NCBI GenBank assembly: GCA_016704305.1
Contig: JADJAL010000010.1
Span: 114,786-178,785, forward strand
Direction of reading: 5' to 3'
Length of the DNA stretch: 64,000 nucleotides
From: Haliea sp.
Lineage (GTDB): Bacteria > Pseudomonadota > Gammaproteobacteria > Pseudomonadales > Halieaceae
Shown piece by piece: positions 10,517 to 20,500 of the stretch (position 1 is the stretch's first letter; each line of letters starts with the position of its first letter). The notes under the pieces are model-generated. The model made no database searches. It saw only the letters and a list, made by a program, of their open reading frames with translations, and was not told the DNA's origin. The translations under genes were made by a program, and so were the position numbers.

Positions 10517-11590
10517 TTACTTGCTCATCGAAGAACGGTAGCGCAGGCTCGCCTGGAATGTCACATCGGGCGCGGTCTCAACGCGAATATCTTCCACGAC
10601 GCTGATATCCACCGACCACTGTGGTGCGAAGTACCAACGCGTACCCACCGTAGCCATCACAGCGTCATCGCCAACACCGGTCAATGTGCTGTCAAGTGGC
10701 GCGGCGTGGCTGTCGAGTTGCGCGATCACCGACCAGTTTTGCGCAACGCGCCAGTCCATCGCCAGCCCTGCAAACCACAGGTTCTGCTCCTGCAATCCCT
10801 CCAGCACATTGCTGTCGCCGGCGCGCAGGTAACCGACCTGGCCGTGCCAGCTCAGCGGCAGGTCGGACATTTGCGCGCCGGAAAAGCGCACGGCGAGATA
10901 GGCATCGTCGGCGCCACTGCCCAAAAACTCATCGTCGGCGCCACTGCCCAAAAACTCATCGTCGTCGCCGGTGCCAAACTTATAGCCCAGCGCTGCACTC
11001 ACCGTGGAGTTGTCGTCGCGATAGAACGCATGACTCACGGCCACGCTGACATCACCGATGCCGGAGGCATCATCCTGCATTAAAAAGCCGCCCTGCGCGG
11101 AAATGTAGCGGTAATCCAGCACGTCCCGCGGCACACCGGAACGACCGCCGTCGGACATGCCCCAGAAGTCATGCCAGTCATCGATCACTCCATCCAGGTC
11201 GCCGCCGCTCTGGTCCAGCCACGGCACTTCCAGTTGCAGATCCCAGTTGTCGATAAAGCCGTAGCGCAGTTCCAAGGCGAGGCGCCCGGTTTCCCCGTCC
11301 AGATTGAGATACTGCGTGTCATTGCTCTCATTGACATAGTGATTGGCGAGACTGCCGTGCAAGTCCACCGTCCACTCCCCGTGCGGCGTCGCCTGCGCCG
11401 CACGTTGCGAGGGCAGGCCGAACAACCCCGCCACCGGACTCAGGTTCTTCACATACAACGGCTCACTCACTGGCGCGCTACCGACGGCCGGCAGTGCGAC
11501 AATGGCAACCAACACACCGGCACAGCGGTGTTGCGCGCACAGCAGCGGCAGCAGGCTGGACAAACACTTAAAGCCACGCAAAGCGAACAT
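10517..11590 (-). CDS. Predicted outer-membrane beta-barrel protein (DUF3187-like)
   Basis: The protein is 357 residues with a hydrophobic N-terminal export segment, then alternating aromatic beta-strand sequence ending in FQASLRYRSSMSK, as in outer-membrane barrels. It resembles DUF3187 proteins, which have no assigned function. The chosen start overlaps the 3' end of cyaY by 23 bp; a downstream start is possible. An in-frame duplication gives DDEFLGSGA twice, probably in a loop. Substrate and role cannot be read from the sequence. Confidence 0.65.
   Translation of the reverse strand: MFALRGFKCLSSLLPLLCAQHRCAGVLVAIVALPAVGSAPVSEPLYVKNLSPVAGLFGLPSQRAAQATPHGEWTVDLHGSLANHYVNESNDTQYLNLDGETGRLALELRYGFIDNWDLQLEVPWLDQSGGDLDGVIDDWHDFWGMSDGGRSGVPRDVLDYRYISAQGGFLMQDDASGIGDVSVAVSHAFYRDDNSTVSAALGYKFGTGDDDEFLGSGADDEFLGSGADDAYLAVRFSGAQMSDLPLSWHGQVGYLRAGDSNVLEGLQEQNLWFAGLAMDWRVAQNWSVIAQLDSHAAPLDSTLTGVGDDAVMATVGTRWYFAPQWSVDISVVEDIRVETAPDVTFQASLRYRSSMSK
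10921..10974. repeat. 27-bp in-frame tandem duplication inside the barrel gene
   Basis: Two 27-bp units (10921-10947 and 10948-10974) encode the nine-residue unit DDEFLGSGA. The second copy is slightly diverged at one end, and a partial third lies upstream. Because the period is a multiple of three, copy-number change keeps the frame, so length variation among strains is plausible. Confidence 0.8.
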
Positions 11591-11891
11591 CCCCCTGCAC
11601 CTGCATCTGCTCGGTCACAAAGGGTCGAAACAATTGGCCCTCGCGCGTGTCGCGCCAATCGCCGGCCTCCTCATCGAAAGCAAAGTGGAAACCGCCCGAG
11701 CGCGCGGCCAGCCATAACTGGCGCGTGGGCGGCTGCCGGCTGAACACGAGCCTGCTGTCGTTTTCAAACACGACTGTGAGCACACCGCCTGACGTCTCGT
11801 AATCCAGGTCCGAGTCCACTTCATCCAGCGCCATCTCCAGCGCGGTAAACGTCTCGTCAACCAGTTCATTGAATTTTGATTCAGTTATCAC
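11568..11891 (-). CDS. cyaY: Iron-sulfur assembly protein CyaY (frataxin)
   Basis: The protein is 107 residues from a GTG at 11889-11891 (start read as MITESKFNELVDETF), close to E. coli CyaY (106). The acidic helix ALDEVDSDLDYE binds iron, and the strand GGVLTVVFENDSRLVFSRQ is the frataxin core. It modulates IscS/IscU cluster assembly. It is divergent from lptM-lysA, the same arrangement as cyaY/yifL-dapF in E. coli. A longer frame upstream exists but adds no family sequence. Confidence 0.92.
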   Translation of the reverse strand: MITESKFNELVDETFTALEMALDEVDSDLDYETSGGVLTVVFENDSRLVFSRQPPTRQLWLAARSGGFHFAFDEEAGDWRDTREGQLFRPFVTEQMQVQGDVRFAWL

Positions 11892-11993
11892 AGGGGTATT
11901 CCGACAAAGTGTGCACAATTCAATAATAAGGGCTGTTCGCACGGCATACTAGCGGACAGTATAATTTGTGCCTTCACTGCCCGGACGATACCC

Positions 11994-12221
11994 ATGCGAT
12001 ATTACAATTCCAAGCTGTTACCGGCAGTCGCGATTGTTGCGAGTGTCGCGCTCGCAGGCTGCGGACAAACCGGGCCGCTGTACATGCCACCCGAATCCGT
12101 GCCGGTGCCGCCGGCCATGTCCGAGCCTGCCGCCACGCCCAGTGTTGCGCCGTCTGCTCCGGCGGGCACGACCGCGCCCGCAACCAAAACTGTCGGCCCG
12201 CCGAGCAGCGAAGCGCCGTGA
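11994..12221 (+). CDS. lptM: Small lipoprotein LptM (YifL-like)
   Basis: This is a 75-residue lipoprotein with lipobox LAGC and the hallmark GCGQTGPLYMP after the acylated Cys. The remainder is Pro/Ala/Ser-rich and likely disordered. In E. coli LptM (formerly YifL) it helps LptD oxidative maturation in outer-membrane LPS transport. It is 14 bp upstream of lysA and likely the first gene of the lysA-dapF-DUF484-xerC-yigB run. Confidence 0.88.
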   Translation: MRYYNSKLLPAVAIVASVALAGCGQTGPLYMPPESVPVPPAMSEPAATPSVAPSAPAGTTAPATKTVGPPSSEAP

Positions 12222-12235
12222 CGCGAGACTGAGCG

Positions 12236-13501
12236 ATGAACACGTTCACCTATCGTGAAGGTAGCCTGTATGCCGAAGATGTCGCTGTCAGCGCGATTGC
12301 CGCGGCACACGGTACCCCCTGTTACATTTATTCGCGCGCCGCGCTGGAGGCCGCGTTCATGGAATATCGGCAGGCGCTGGCGGGCGCGCCACACCTGGTC
12401 TGCTATGCCGTCAAGGCCAATTCGAATCTCGCGGTGCTCAACGTACTGGCGCGGCTCGGGGCGGGTTTCGATATCGTGTCCGGTGGCGAACTGGAGCGCG
12501 TGATCAGCGCCGGTGGCGACCCGGCAAAGATCGTATTTTCCGGCGTCAGCAAGAAGCCCGCGGAGATGGCACGCGCACTGCAATTGGGGATTCACTGCTT
12601 CAATCTGGAATCCGCTGCGGAACTGGAAGTGCTGAACCGCGTCGCCGGGGAGCTCGGTCGCGTGGCGCCCGTCTCGGTGCGCGTCAATCCCGATGTCGAC
12701 GCAAAAACACATCCGTATATTTCCACCGGCCTGCGCGAAAACAAGTTTGGCCTTGCGATTGCGGACGCGCTGCAGGTGTACCAGCGCGCGGCACAACTGG
12801 CGCATGTAAGGATCGTGGGCCTGGATTGCCATATCGGCTCCCAACTCACGTCACTCAGCCCGTTCATTGACGCCCTGCAGCGCTTGCTGGCGCTGATAGA
12901 CGCCCTGGCCGAACAGGGTATTACGATTGCCCACCTGGACCTCGGGGGCGGACTCGGCGTGCACTATCGCGACGAACAGCCGCCTTCCGTCGCGGAGTAC
13001 ATCGCCGCGATACGCGGGGTATTGGGTGAGCGCAAGCTGACGCTGATGTTCGAACCCGGCCGTTCGATTGCCGCCAATGCCGGGATTTTGCTGATGCAGG
13101 TGGAATACCTCAAGTCCACGCCAGACCACCACTTCGCGCTGGTGGACGCGGCGATGAACGATATGATTCGCCCCGCGCTGTACCAGGCGTGGATGGATAT
13201 CCAGCGCGTGGAGCGCAGCGACGATGGACAGCTGGCACTGTGGGATGTCGTGGGCCCGGTGTGCGAAACCGGCGATTTCCTCGGCAAGGCCAGGTCGCTG
13301 GCGCTGAGCCAGGGCGATCTGCTGGCGATGTTCGGCGCCGGCGCCTACGGGTTCACGATGAGTTCCAACTACAACAGTCGCGGCCGTGCACCCGAAATCA
13401 TGGTTGATGGCAATGCCATGCACCTGGTGCGCGCCCGCGAAACCTTCGCCGACCTTGTCCGCGGTGAAACCTGCCTGCCCGCGCAGCATGCGACGGGCTG
13501 A
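12236..13501 (+). CDS. lysA: Diaminopimelate decarboxylase
   Basis: The 421-residue product is a PLP-dependent fold-III decarboxylase that makes lysine from meso-diaminopimelate. The PLP lysine lies in CYAVKANSN near residue 60. Further signatures are GGGLGVHY (residue 237), FEPGRSIAANAG (residue 278) and VGPVCETGDFLG (residue 340). It is co-directional with lptM (14 bp gap) and dapF (14 bp gap), linking the last two lysine steps in one transcript. Confidence 0.97.
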   Translation: MNTFTYREGSLYAEDVAVSAIAAAHGTPCYIYSRAALEAAFMEYRQALAGAPHLVCYAVKANSNLAVLNVLARLGAGFDIVSGGELERVISAGGDPAKIVFSGVSKKPAEMARALQLGIHCFNLESAAELEVLNRVAGELGRVAPVSVRVNPDVDAKTHPYISTGLRENKFGLAIADALQVYQRAAQLAHVRIVGLDCHIGSQLTSLSPFIDALQRLLALIDALAEQGITIAHLDLGGGLGVHYRDEQPPSVAEYIAAIRGVLGERKLTLMFEPGRSIAANAGILLMQVEYLKSTPDHHFALVDAAMNDMIRPALYQAWMDIQRVERSDDGQLALWDVVGPVCETGDFLGKARSLALSQGDLLAMFGAGAYGFTMSSNYNSRGRAPEIMVDGNAMHLVRARETFADLVRGETCLPAQHATG

Positions 13502-13515
13502 TCGGGCGCGGGCGC

Positions 13516-14346
13516 ATGCAATTGCAATTCACCAAAATGCACGGCACCGGGAATGACTTTGTCGTCATCGACCTGATCAGCCAGCATTACCAGTTGCACT
13601 CCCGCGATGTGCGCAAGCTGGCGGACCGGCATTTTGGCGTGGGCTGTGACCAGGTCCTCGTGGTGGAACCACCGCAGAGCCCGTTGGTGGATTTTCGCTA
13701 CCGCATCTTCAACGCCGACGGCAAGGAAGTGGAACAGTGCGGCAATGGCGCGCGCTGCTTCGCGCGCTTTGTGCGCGAAAAGAGACTGACCACGAAGAAA
13801 ATCATCAGCGTCGAAACGGCTGCCGGCGTGATCGAACTACGCGTGCGCCCCAATCACGACGTTGAGGTCAATATGGGGCCGCCGCAATTTGAGCCCGCAT
13901 TGATTCCATTCGCCGCCAGCGCCAGGGCACCGAAGTACCCGCTGCTGGTGGAGGGCAAGGAACTGGAGATTGGCGCGCTCTCCATGGGCAATCCGCATGC
14001 GATATTGCGCGTCAACAATACGACGCGCGCGGACGTTGAACACCTAGGGCCATTGATAGAAGCGCACCCCGACTTCCCACAGCGGGTGAATGTCGGCTTT
14101 ATGCAGGTGGTATCGGAGCGCGAGATACGCCTGCGTGTCTACGAACGCGGCGTCGGCGAAACCCTGGCCTGCGGCACCGGGGCCTGCGCGGCCGTCGTTT
14201 ACGGCATCACCCGTGGCTGGTTGCGCGAATTCGTGACAGTTTCACTGGCCGGGGGTAAGCTCACCGTATCGTGGGCGGGCGAAGGCAAGCCGGTGATAAT
14301 GACGGGGCCCACCGCAATCGTGTTCGAAGGCACAATAAAAATCTGA
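13516..14346 (+). CDS. dapF: Diaminopimelate epimerase
   Basis: The 276-residue product has both catalytic cysteines, in QCGNGARC (about residue 75) and ACGTGACAA (about residue 219). It interconverts LL- and meso-diaminopimelate for peptidoglycan and lysine. N-terminus MQLQFTKMHGTGNDFVVID is canonical. It lies between lysA and the DUF484 gene, as in many Pseudomonadota. Confidence 0.98.
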   Translation: MQLQFTKMHGTGNDFVVIDLISQHYQLHSRDVRKLADRHFGVGCDQVLVVEPPQSPLVDFRYRIFNADGKEVEQCGNGARCFARFVREKRLTTKKIISVETAAGVIELRVRPNHDVEVNMGPPQFEPALIPFAASARAPKYPLLVEGKELEIGALSMGNPHAILRVNNTTRADVEHLGPLIEAHPDFPQRVNVGFMQVVSEREIRLRVYERGVGETLACGTGACAAVVYGITRGWLREFVTVSLAGGKLTVSWAGEGKPVIMTGPTAIVFEGTIKI

Positions 14347-14389
14347 ATCTCCGCGAGCGGAGTCCACCCACAGCAGGAGAGCCAGCAAA

Positions 14390-15115
14390 ATGTCAGTCAG
14401 CAAAAAAAGAGAGAAGGCGGTGACTGTTGCCGCAGAGCAAAGCGGTGCCACGGCGCTGAATGATGAGATCGTGCGCGAGTACCTCAAGAATCACGACGAT
14501 TTCCTGCAGCGCCACCCCGACATGCTGGATTACCTGCATGTATCCCACGCCTCCGGCAGCGCAATATCGCTGGTGGAAAAGCAGGTCAGCGTGCTGCGCG
14601 AGCGCAACACTGATATCCGCCAACGGCTGAAGGCGCTGACGGCCAACGCCAGGGATAACGATGTGCTGTACGAACAAACCCGCGCGCTGGTGTTGAAACT
14701 GCTGGATGCGGATTCCGTCGCGGCGCTGTACCGGATTTTTATCACCTCCATGCAGGAGGACTTTGGCGTCGACTACGCGAGCATGATCCTGTACGGCAAC
14801 TCAGGCGACAGCGAGGGCTGGCGCACAGAACCGCGAGAGGTAGTCAAGAAGGAAATCGGTTCGCTGTTCAGAGGCCATAAAGCGGTCTGTGGCACGTTGC
14901 GCACGGAAGAACTCACATTCCTGTTCGCCGAGGACGTCGCCAACGGGTCTGCCGCGCTGATGCCACTGTCGGCGGATGGCGAGGCACTGGGCCTCATCGC
15001 CGTGGGCAGTGCGGACGGCAATCGCTACAACAACCAGGTGGGCACGCTGTTCCTGTCGCATATTGCCGAGGTGATTGTGAAACTGCTGTCGCGCCTGAAC
15101 TACGCCAGGGACTGA
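14390..15115 (+). CDS. DUF484 (GAF-like) protein
   Basis: The protein is 241 residues with the DUF484 hallmark VREYLKNHDDFLQRHPDMLDYL-type N-terminus followed by a coiled segment and a GAF-like domain (about residues 100-235). E. coli has the cognate yigA between dapF and xerC. Function is unknown; a GAF fold suggests ligand or protein binding. It ends 7 bp before xerC, so it is surely co-transcribed. Confidence 0.9.
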   Translation: MSVSKKREKAVTVAAEQSGATALNDEIVREYLKNHDDFLQRHPDMLDYLHVSHASGSAISLVEKQVSVLRERNTDIRQRLKALTANARDNDVLYEQTRALVLKLLDADSVAALYRIFITSMQEDFGVDYASMILYGNSGDSEGWRTEPREVVKKEIGSLFRGHKAVCGTLRTEELTFLFAEDVANGSAALMPLSADGEALGLIAVGSADGNRYNNQVGTLFLSHIAEVIVKLLSRLNYARD

Positions 15116-15122
15116 GGGCGCG

Positions 15123-16055
15123 GTGCACTCCACCACCGCGCAGGAAGACGCCCTGGGGATCAGCGCCACGCGATTTCTCAGCTATCTACGCGACGTGCGG
15201 CAGCTCTCGCCGCACACCATCAATAATTATGCGCGCGACCTGGCATCGCTGCAGCGCTACTGCGAGACCAGTGGCAAGGCCGACATCGAAACACTTGTGG
15301 AAGCCGATATCCGCACCTGGGCCAGCCAGCTACATCGCCAGGGACTCGCCGGCGGCAGCATCCAGCGCAGCTTGTCGGCCACGCGCTCTTTCTACAATTT
15401 CCTCGGCCGCGAAAGCGGCTTGCAGCGCAACCCGGCCGCCAGCGTGCAGGCACCGCGCAAACCGCGCAAATTGCCGAAAACCCTGGACGCCGACCAGGTG
15501 AGCAAATACCTGTCGTTCGACTCCGATACGGTGACGGCGCTGCGCGACAGCGCGATGGCCGAACTGTTTTACTCCTCCGGCCTGCGGCTGGCGGAGTTGG
15601 CCGCCGTGGAGGTGGATGATATCGACGCACATTCCAAACTGCTTACAGTGACAGGCAAAGGCCGGAAAACCCGCACCGTGCCGGTGGGCTCCGTGGCGCT
15701 GCAGGCCATCGGCCGCTGGCTGGAAGTGCGCCCCCGCGCTGCGGCGGATGGCACCAACTGCCGCGCGCTCTTCACCAGCAATCGCGGCCAACGTATCAGT
15801 GTGCGCAACATTCAGATGCGCCTCAAACTGCAGGGTCGCAAGTCCGGCATGCGCCAGGACGTCCACCCGCACATGCTGCGCCACTCTTTCGCCAGCCATT
15901 TGCTGGAATCGAGTGGCGATTTACGCGCGGTGCAGGAACTGCTGGGGCACGCGAATATTTCCACCACGCAGATCTACACCCACCTGGATTTCCAGCATCT
16001 GGCCAAGGTGTACGATGCTGCGCACCCCAGGGCCAGGCGACGCAAGGCGGATTGA
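15123..16055 (+). CDS. xerC: Tyrosine recombinase XerC
   Basis: This is a 310-residue tyrosine recombinase starting at GTG 15123. It has an N-terminal SAM-like core-binding domain and the catalytic residues Arg in SGLRLAEL, the HxLRH box HMLRHSFASH, the His in LGHANIS and the nucleophile Tyr in TQIYTH. Operon position between DUF484 and yigB confirms XerC over XerD or phage integrases. With XerD it resolves chromosome dimers at dif during division. Confidence 0.96.
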   Translation: MHSTTAQEDALGISATRFLSYLRDVRQLSPHTINNYARDLASLQRYCETSGKADIETLVEADIRTWASQLHRQGLAGGSIQRSLSATRSFYNFLGRESGLQRNPAASVQAPRKPRKLPKTLDADQVSKYLSFDSDTVTALRDSAMAELFYSSGLRLAELAAVEVDDIDAHSKLLTVTGKGRKTRTVPVGSVALQAIGRWLEVRPRAAADGTNCRALFTSNRGQRISVRNIQMRLKLQGRKSGMRQDVHPHMLRHSFASHLLESSGDLRAVQELLGHANISTTQIYTHLDFQHLAKVYDAAHPRARRRKAD

Positions 16056-16056
16056 C

Positions 16057-16764
16057 GTGGCTATCTCCGTTATCACCTTCGACCTCGACAACACCCTGTG
16101 GGATGTGGAACCAGTGCTGCTGCGGGCCGAGGATGTGCAACAGGACTGGCTGAAGCAGCACCGGCCAGGCGCGGTGGAGGCCTTCGACCACGAGGCGCTG
16201 TTCGAATTCAAGAAGTCGGTGTGGAAGCGCAATCCCCATCTCATGCACCATGTCAGCCAGATGCGCATCCAGATGCTGTACGAGTTGCAGATCGCTGCCG
16301 GTTACCGCGAGGAAGAGGCGCGCAGCGGCGCAGAGCAGGCATTTGCCGTTTTTTTGCGCGAGCGGCACAAGGTGGTGCTGTATGAGGAGGCGCTCGGTGT
16401 GCTGGAGCAGCTGGCGCAAAAGTACACCCTGGGCGCACTGACCAATGGCAATGCCGACATCTACAAGACTGATGCCGCTGAGTATTTTGACTTCGCCTTC
16501 CTGGCAGAGGATATCGGTGTCAGCAAGCCCCATCCCGACATGTTCCACGCGGCGCTGCAGCAGACGGGCGTAAACGCGGCGGCCATCATTCACGTGGGAG
16601 ACGACCCGGAACACGATATCCAGGGTGCGCGCGCGGTGGGCATGCACACGGTCTGGGTGAATACGCAACGCAAAGCCTGGAGCGGCGATCAACGCGCTGA
16701 CAGGGAGGTGGTATGCCTGAGTGAGTTACCGGGCGCGATCGACAGCATCAGTGCCCAGGTTTAG
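16057..16764 (+). CDS. yigB: HAD-family phosphatase, YigB-like
   Basis: The protein is 235 residues from GTG 16057, one base after the xerC stop. Motif I is DLDNTLWD with the nucleophile Asp, motif II is LTNGN, and motif IV is VGDDPEHD. YigB of E. coli dephosphorylates the riboflavin precursor 5-amino-6-ribitylamino-uracil phosphate and other substrates. The xerC-yigB order is the same as in E. coli. Substrate assignment rests on synteny. Confidence 0.85.
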   Translation: MAISVITFDLDNTLWDVEPVLLRAEDVQQDWLKQHRPGAVEAFDHEALFEFKKSVWKRNPHLMHHVSQMRIQMLYELQIAAGYREEEARSGAEQAFAVFLRERHKVVLYEEALGVLEQLAQKYTLGALTNGNADIYKTDAAEYFDFAFLAEDIGVSKPHPDMFHAALQQTGVNAAAIIHVGDDPEHDIQGARAVGMHTVWVNTQRKAWSGDQRADREVVCLSELPGAIDSISAQV

Positions 16765-16811
16765 CGTGCTGACGCGCGCGGCGGATCGCGCGGGGATATT
16801 GTTGCTAGCGC

Positions 16812-17114
16812 CTAGCGCGGCATGGAATCTACAAAAGCCTGCAGCGCGGTATCGGTAAAGCGCTCCTGCGGGAAAGGTATACATTCCACCACGGTCTTGA
16901 CCTGCTCGGCCACGCCATCGAGGCGTGTGGCGTTTACCGCGCTCGCCACATTGCTGGCGATGGCCGCATCATCCGCCTGCACCAAGACCACGCCAACCCG
17001 GTCGCTGTTGGTCTGCACCCTGCACACATATTCATTCGCGGGCAGCGCAATACCCGACCCCACATGAGCCAGCAGGCAAGCGCAGATGCTCCCAACGGCA
17101 ATCATTTTTTTCAT
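16812..17114 (-). CDS. Small exported protein of unknown function
   Basis: The product is 100 residues with a signal peptide (MKKMIAVGSICACLLAHVGSGIA) and two Cys in the mature part. I do not recognise a family. It lies just 3' of pilE on the same strand (18 bp gap), so it may be the last gene of the pilin operon. A GTG three codons upstream is an alternative start. Confidence 0.6.
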   Translation of the reverse strand: MKKMIAVGSICACLLAHVGSGIALPANEYVCRVQTNSDRVGVVLVQADDAAIASNVASAVNATRLDGVAEQVKTVVECIPFPQERFTDTALQAFVDSMPR

Positions 17115-17132
17115 GGCACTCACCCTCTGAAC

Positions 17133-17594
17133 CTAGTTCCAGCACTCATCTTTGTGCGTACCCTTGGCTTCCCGCGCTCCGGTATTTGCCAGGGTGAAGG
17201 CGGTGCACCCGGCGTCGTCCGCCAGCGGCGACGTACTGCGCGGCGTGGCCGTCAGAACGAAGCAGGTCGTTAAATCACCATCCTCGCAAGCCTCGGCGCT
17301 GATGTCGTAGTGCTGCTCTTCACTGACCATAGGATCTGTAGCATAGCCGAGATCGGTCATATCATCCGTGTAGGTTCCCCGGTCCAGAATAAATTGCTCC
17401 ATGCGCCCCGCAGCGGCCAGCAATCCCACTTTGGCATCGCTGCGCTGCCCTTTGCGCACACTGTCCTGGTAGGCGGGTAGCGCCACCATTGCCAGAATAC
17501 CGACGATGATGACGACAATGATGATCTCTATCAGCGTAAATCCACCGTCAGGGCGTTTCGGTAATCGCGACTTGCCACCGCAACCGTTCATCAT
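17133..17594 (-). CDS. pilE: Type IV minor pilin PilE
   Basis: The protein is 153 residues with the class-III signal G/FTLIEIIIVV, cleaved by PilD before Phe, with Glu at +5. Leader length is about 18 residues. The C-terminal part has paired Cys (ACEDGDLTTC and DDAGC/DECWN) typical of pilin disulfide loops. Its ATG overlaps the pilY1 stop as ATGA, so translation is coupled. It matches PilE at the end of the fimU-pilVWXY1-pilE cluster of Pseudomonas. A major pilin gene is not in this window. Confidence 0.9.
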   Translation of the reverse strand: MMNGCGGKSRLPKRPDGGFTLIEIIIVVIIVGILAMVALPAYQDSVRKGQRSDAKVGLLAAAGRMEQFILDRGTYTDDMTDLGYATDPMVSEEQHYDISAEACEDGDLTTCFVLTATPRSTSPLADDAGCTAFTLANTGAREAKGTHKDECWN

Positions 17595-20500
17595 TCGTTA
17601 TCCATATGCCAGTAGGAGCCGTAGGGTGCCGGAATCGTGGCGTTGGTCTTCAGCGGGTTGCCGGCAACGTTCGAGCCGGGTCCACCACCGGGCGGAAGCA
17701 GCAAACGAATCTCACCGTCCTCCCCGAAGTGTACAGACGGCGTGTCGGGTATCAAACCTCCCACCATCATGAAACGATCATAATCGCCGTCGGCGTCAAA
17801 ATCCCTGACCGCCGTCGCGCCCTGCAAACCGACGTTATAAAGCCGTCCAGTACCTGGTGCTGGCTCGCAGATATTGATTACCTGCACATCGGGTGAGAAC
17901 GTCGTGAAATACACCTTGCCGTCGATGGTCAGCGATTCCGCCAGGACCTTCTCGCCGTTCGCCACGAGGTCCATCAGCCAACCGGATGCAGCCGACAAGG
18001 CCAGCTTTGCGGCCACCTTCTGTGCTGCCGTGCCATCTTGCAGGTGATTGCTGGTAGCGTTGTACAAACTGCTGGTGGTGAGCGGCAGTGAACAGCGAAA
18101 ATCATGCGCTGGTTCCGTGCTACAACGACTGACATCCTTCGCCGTGAAATACGGGTTCACCTGCTTGTCGCGGATCATGTAGAACTGGTCATCCACGGCC
18201 GGGTTGTTCACGTCGGTGACGTCATCAACTTCCGCCGGATTCGTCCTGTCGCCACTGCCGATCATAATTGCCTCGACTGCATGGCCATCGATCGTGGTGC
18301 GCACCACATCCGGGGCATTGAAGAAGCGTCGATCAGTGCGCTTGGTGCCCTCGTTGGCCACGAACATTTTCACGATACGCCAGGTGTCCTGGCTGCTGGT
18401 CGTCAGGGCGTCACCGGGCAGGTCGATACGCCACAGATTGCCACCGGTGTCGGCAGCATAGATCCTGTCTATGACGCCATCGCCATTGCTGTCCATGGGC
18501 GTGACCGGCGCAGCCACCGAATGGAGAAGGCCGGCTTCCTGCAGGTTTTTGCTGGATTTTGCCGCAGGCGTGACGCTCCACACTTTGGCCCCGGTGACCG
18601 CATCCACGATGAACACACCGCGCCCCATACTGTCGTTGTTGGTGCCGGCCAGGGTGTTGTGGTCGTCCTTGATCGGGTCATACCCCCCGCCAAATATCAG
18701 CACGGGTTTGTATTTGCCCTGGTCATCCTTGTATCCGGGAATGCGGGCCACCACTGGCACTGACCAGGTTTGCCCAAGCTCTTCAAAGCCAGCGGAGTCA
18801 TCGTTGATGCGCCACAGGAATGCCGGAGTGTCCGGATTGGAGATATCCAGCGCGTAGAGTTCGCGGCCGCCCCTGCGCAGGCCAAAGTACACCCTGGCCT
18901 TGTCACCTGCGGTGTGGTCAATCGTGCCATCATGGTTGAGGTCTTCCGTTGCCACGACCACCGGCGAATCAATCCCATACACACGCGCCGTGGATATCTG
19001 GTTCTGGTTGCGGCGTGCCAGCGCGGCGCCCAATTCTTTCGCAAAGAACGCCCAGTCCTCCTGGCCGTCGCTGTTGCCGAACATGTGCAGGAAGCCGGCA
19101 TTGGTACCGACCAGGATACGGATATCCGGGTTTTCCTTGGTAAAGGAACCCCGGGCGCCATAGTTCACGATATGCGGCTTGCTGTGCAGAATATCCGCCA
19201 GTATCCAAGGCCGGTTGTCGGTGGTCGAATTGTCGTCATCCTCGTCCTCCGTGTCGTAACCCCTGCCCCAATTGATGACCTTGTTGAGTTCAGTGCGATC
19301 CTTGACACCCCAGAAGGAATACAGCGCCGCGTCTTCCTCGCCCGGATTGGTGATATCAAAGCCGTATGCCGCGGCGTCAATGTTAGTGGTATTGAACAGT
19401 TCCAGCGCCTGGTTCGTCCCGGTGTTGGTCCACAGTCGGCTCGCCCGCGTCGCCAGATTCGTGTTGGCAAGAAGAGCGCCTACGCCCCCTGCTTCCACCT
19501 TGGCGCCGTCAATTTCGTTGCTCCACAGCGTCGTCGCATTGTCCTTGATCAGGCCGGTCGAGGTGTCGATGGCCGGCTGGCCATTTTTGTCCACCAACAC
19601 CGCCTCGCCTGAGTCGAACGAGATATCGAGGCGCTTGATATTGCCCGGCCAGTTCATCGTCGAGTCGGGTTTGAACATCGCAAAGAAGACTTCGTTGCGA
19701 CTTTGCACGCGGGTGAAGGTATCAACCGCCACCGCGGGCGAGGTGAACGTGGAGTCCGTGGAGAGAATACTGAGGATCGCGCCCTGGAATGCGGCGGTAA
19801 GCCCGGCGGAATTTTCCGCCAGGTAATAGCGGCCCTTGCCCTTGGTGGCCGCATCCTGCAGCATTTTCTGTTCTTCGCCAAAGCCGATGGTGTACGTGAT
19901 CCCATACTGGTTGCCATTGCTGCTGACACCGTCCAGGTCCCGATTCGCCATGTACTCGGTGAGTGTCGGCAGGCAATTTTTGGCACTGGTGCGTTTGCCG
20001 TCACTGGTATGGTCAGTCAGGTACTGCGCGCAGGTTTTGCCGGTGAGGCTCTCGATCGCACTGTTGGCATCGGTGTCATACGTCGGGTACCCGTCGGTCA
20101 TTAATATGACGTAGGTATAGGCGCAATCGGTATTGGGTGATATGTATTGCTTGCTGCCGGAAGTACCCGTCTCCGCCGTTGTGTCACGACTGGGGGTGTC
20201 GCCTGAGGCCTTTTCCAGGCCGTACTTTACCGACTGTCCTGCCAGGTAGCGGTACGCCTCATAGGTGGATTCGCACAACGGCGTCCACGTTTCAGGTGTC
20301 AAACTATCCACCACGCTGGTGACTGACGTGCGCTGCGCATCCGTCATGCTGGTTATGATGCGTTTCACGATTCTGCCGCCGTCGTTGGAACCGCCACTGC
20401 CGTTACTGTTAAACACGGCCAAACCAAAATCGATGATCGGATTGGACTCGATCAGGCTGGTCACCACCTCCTGCGCAATCGTCATCCGCGTTTTTTCCAC

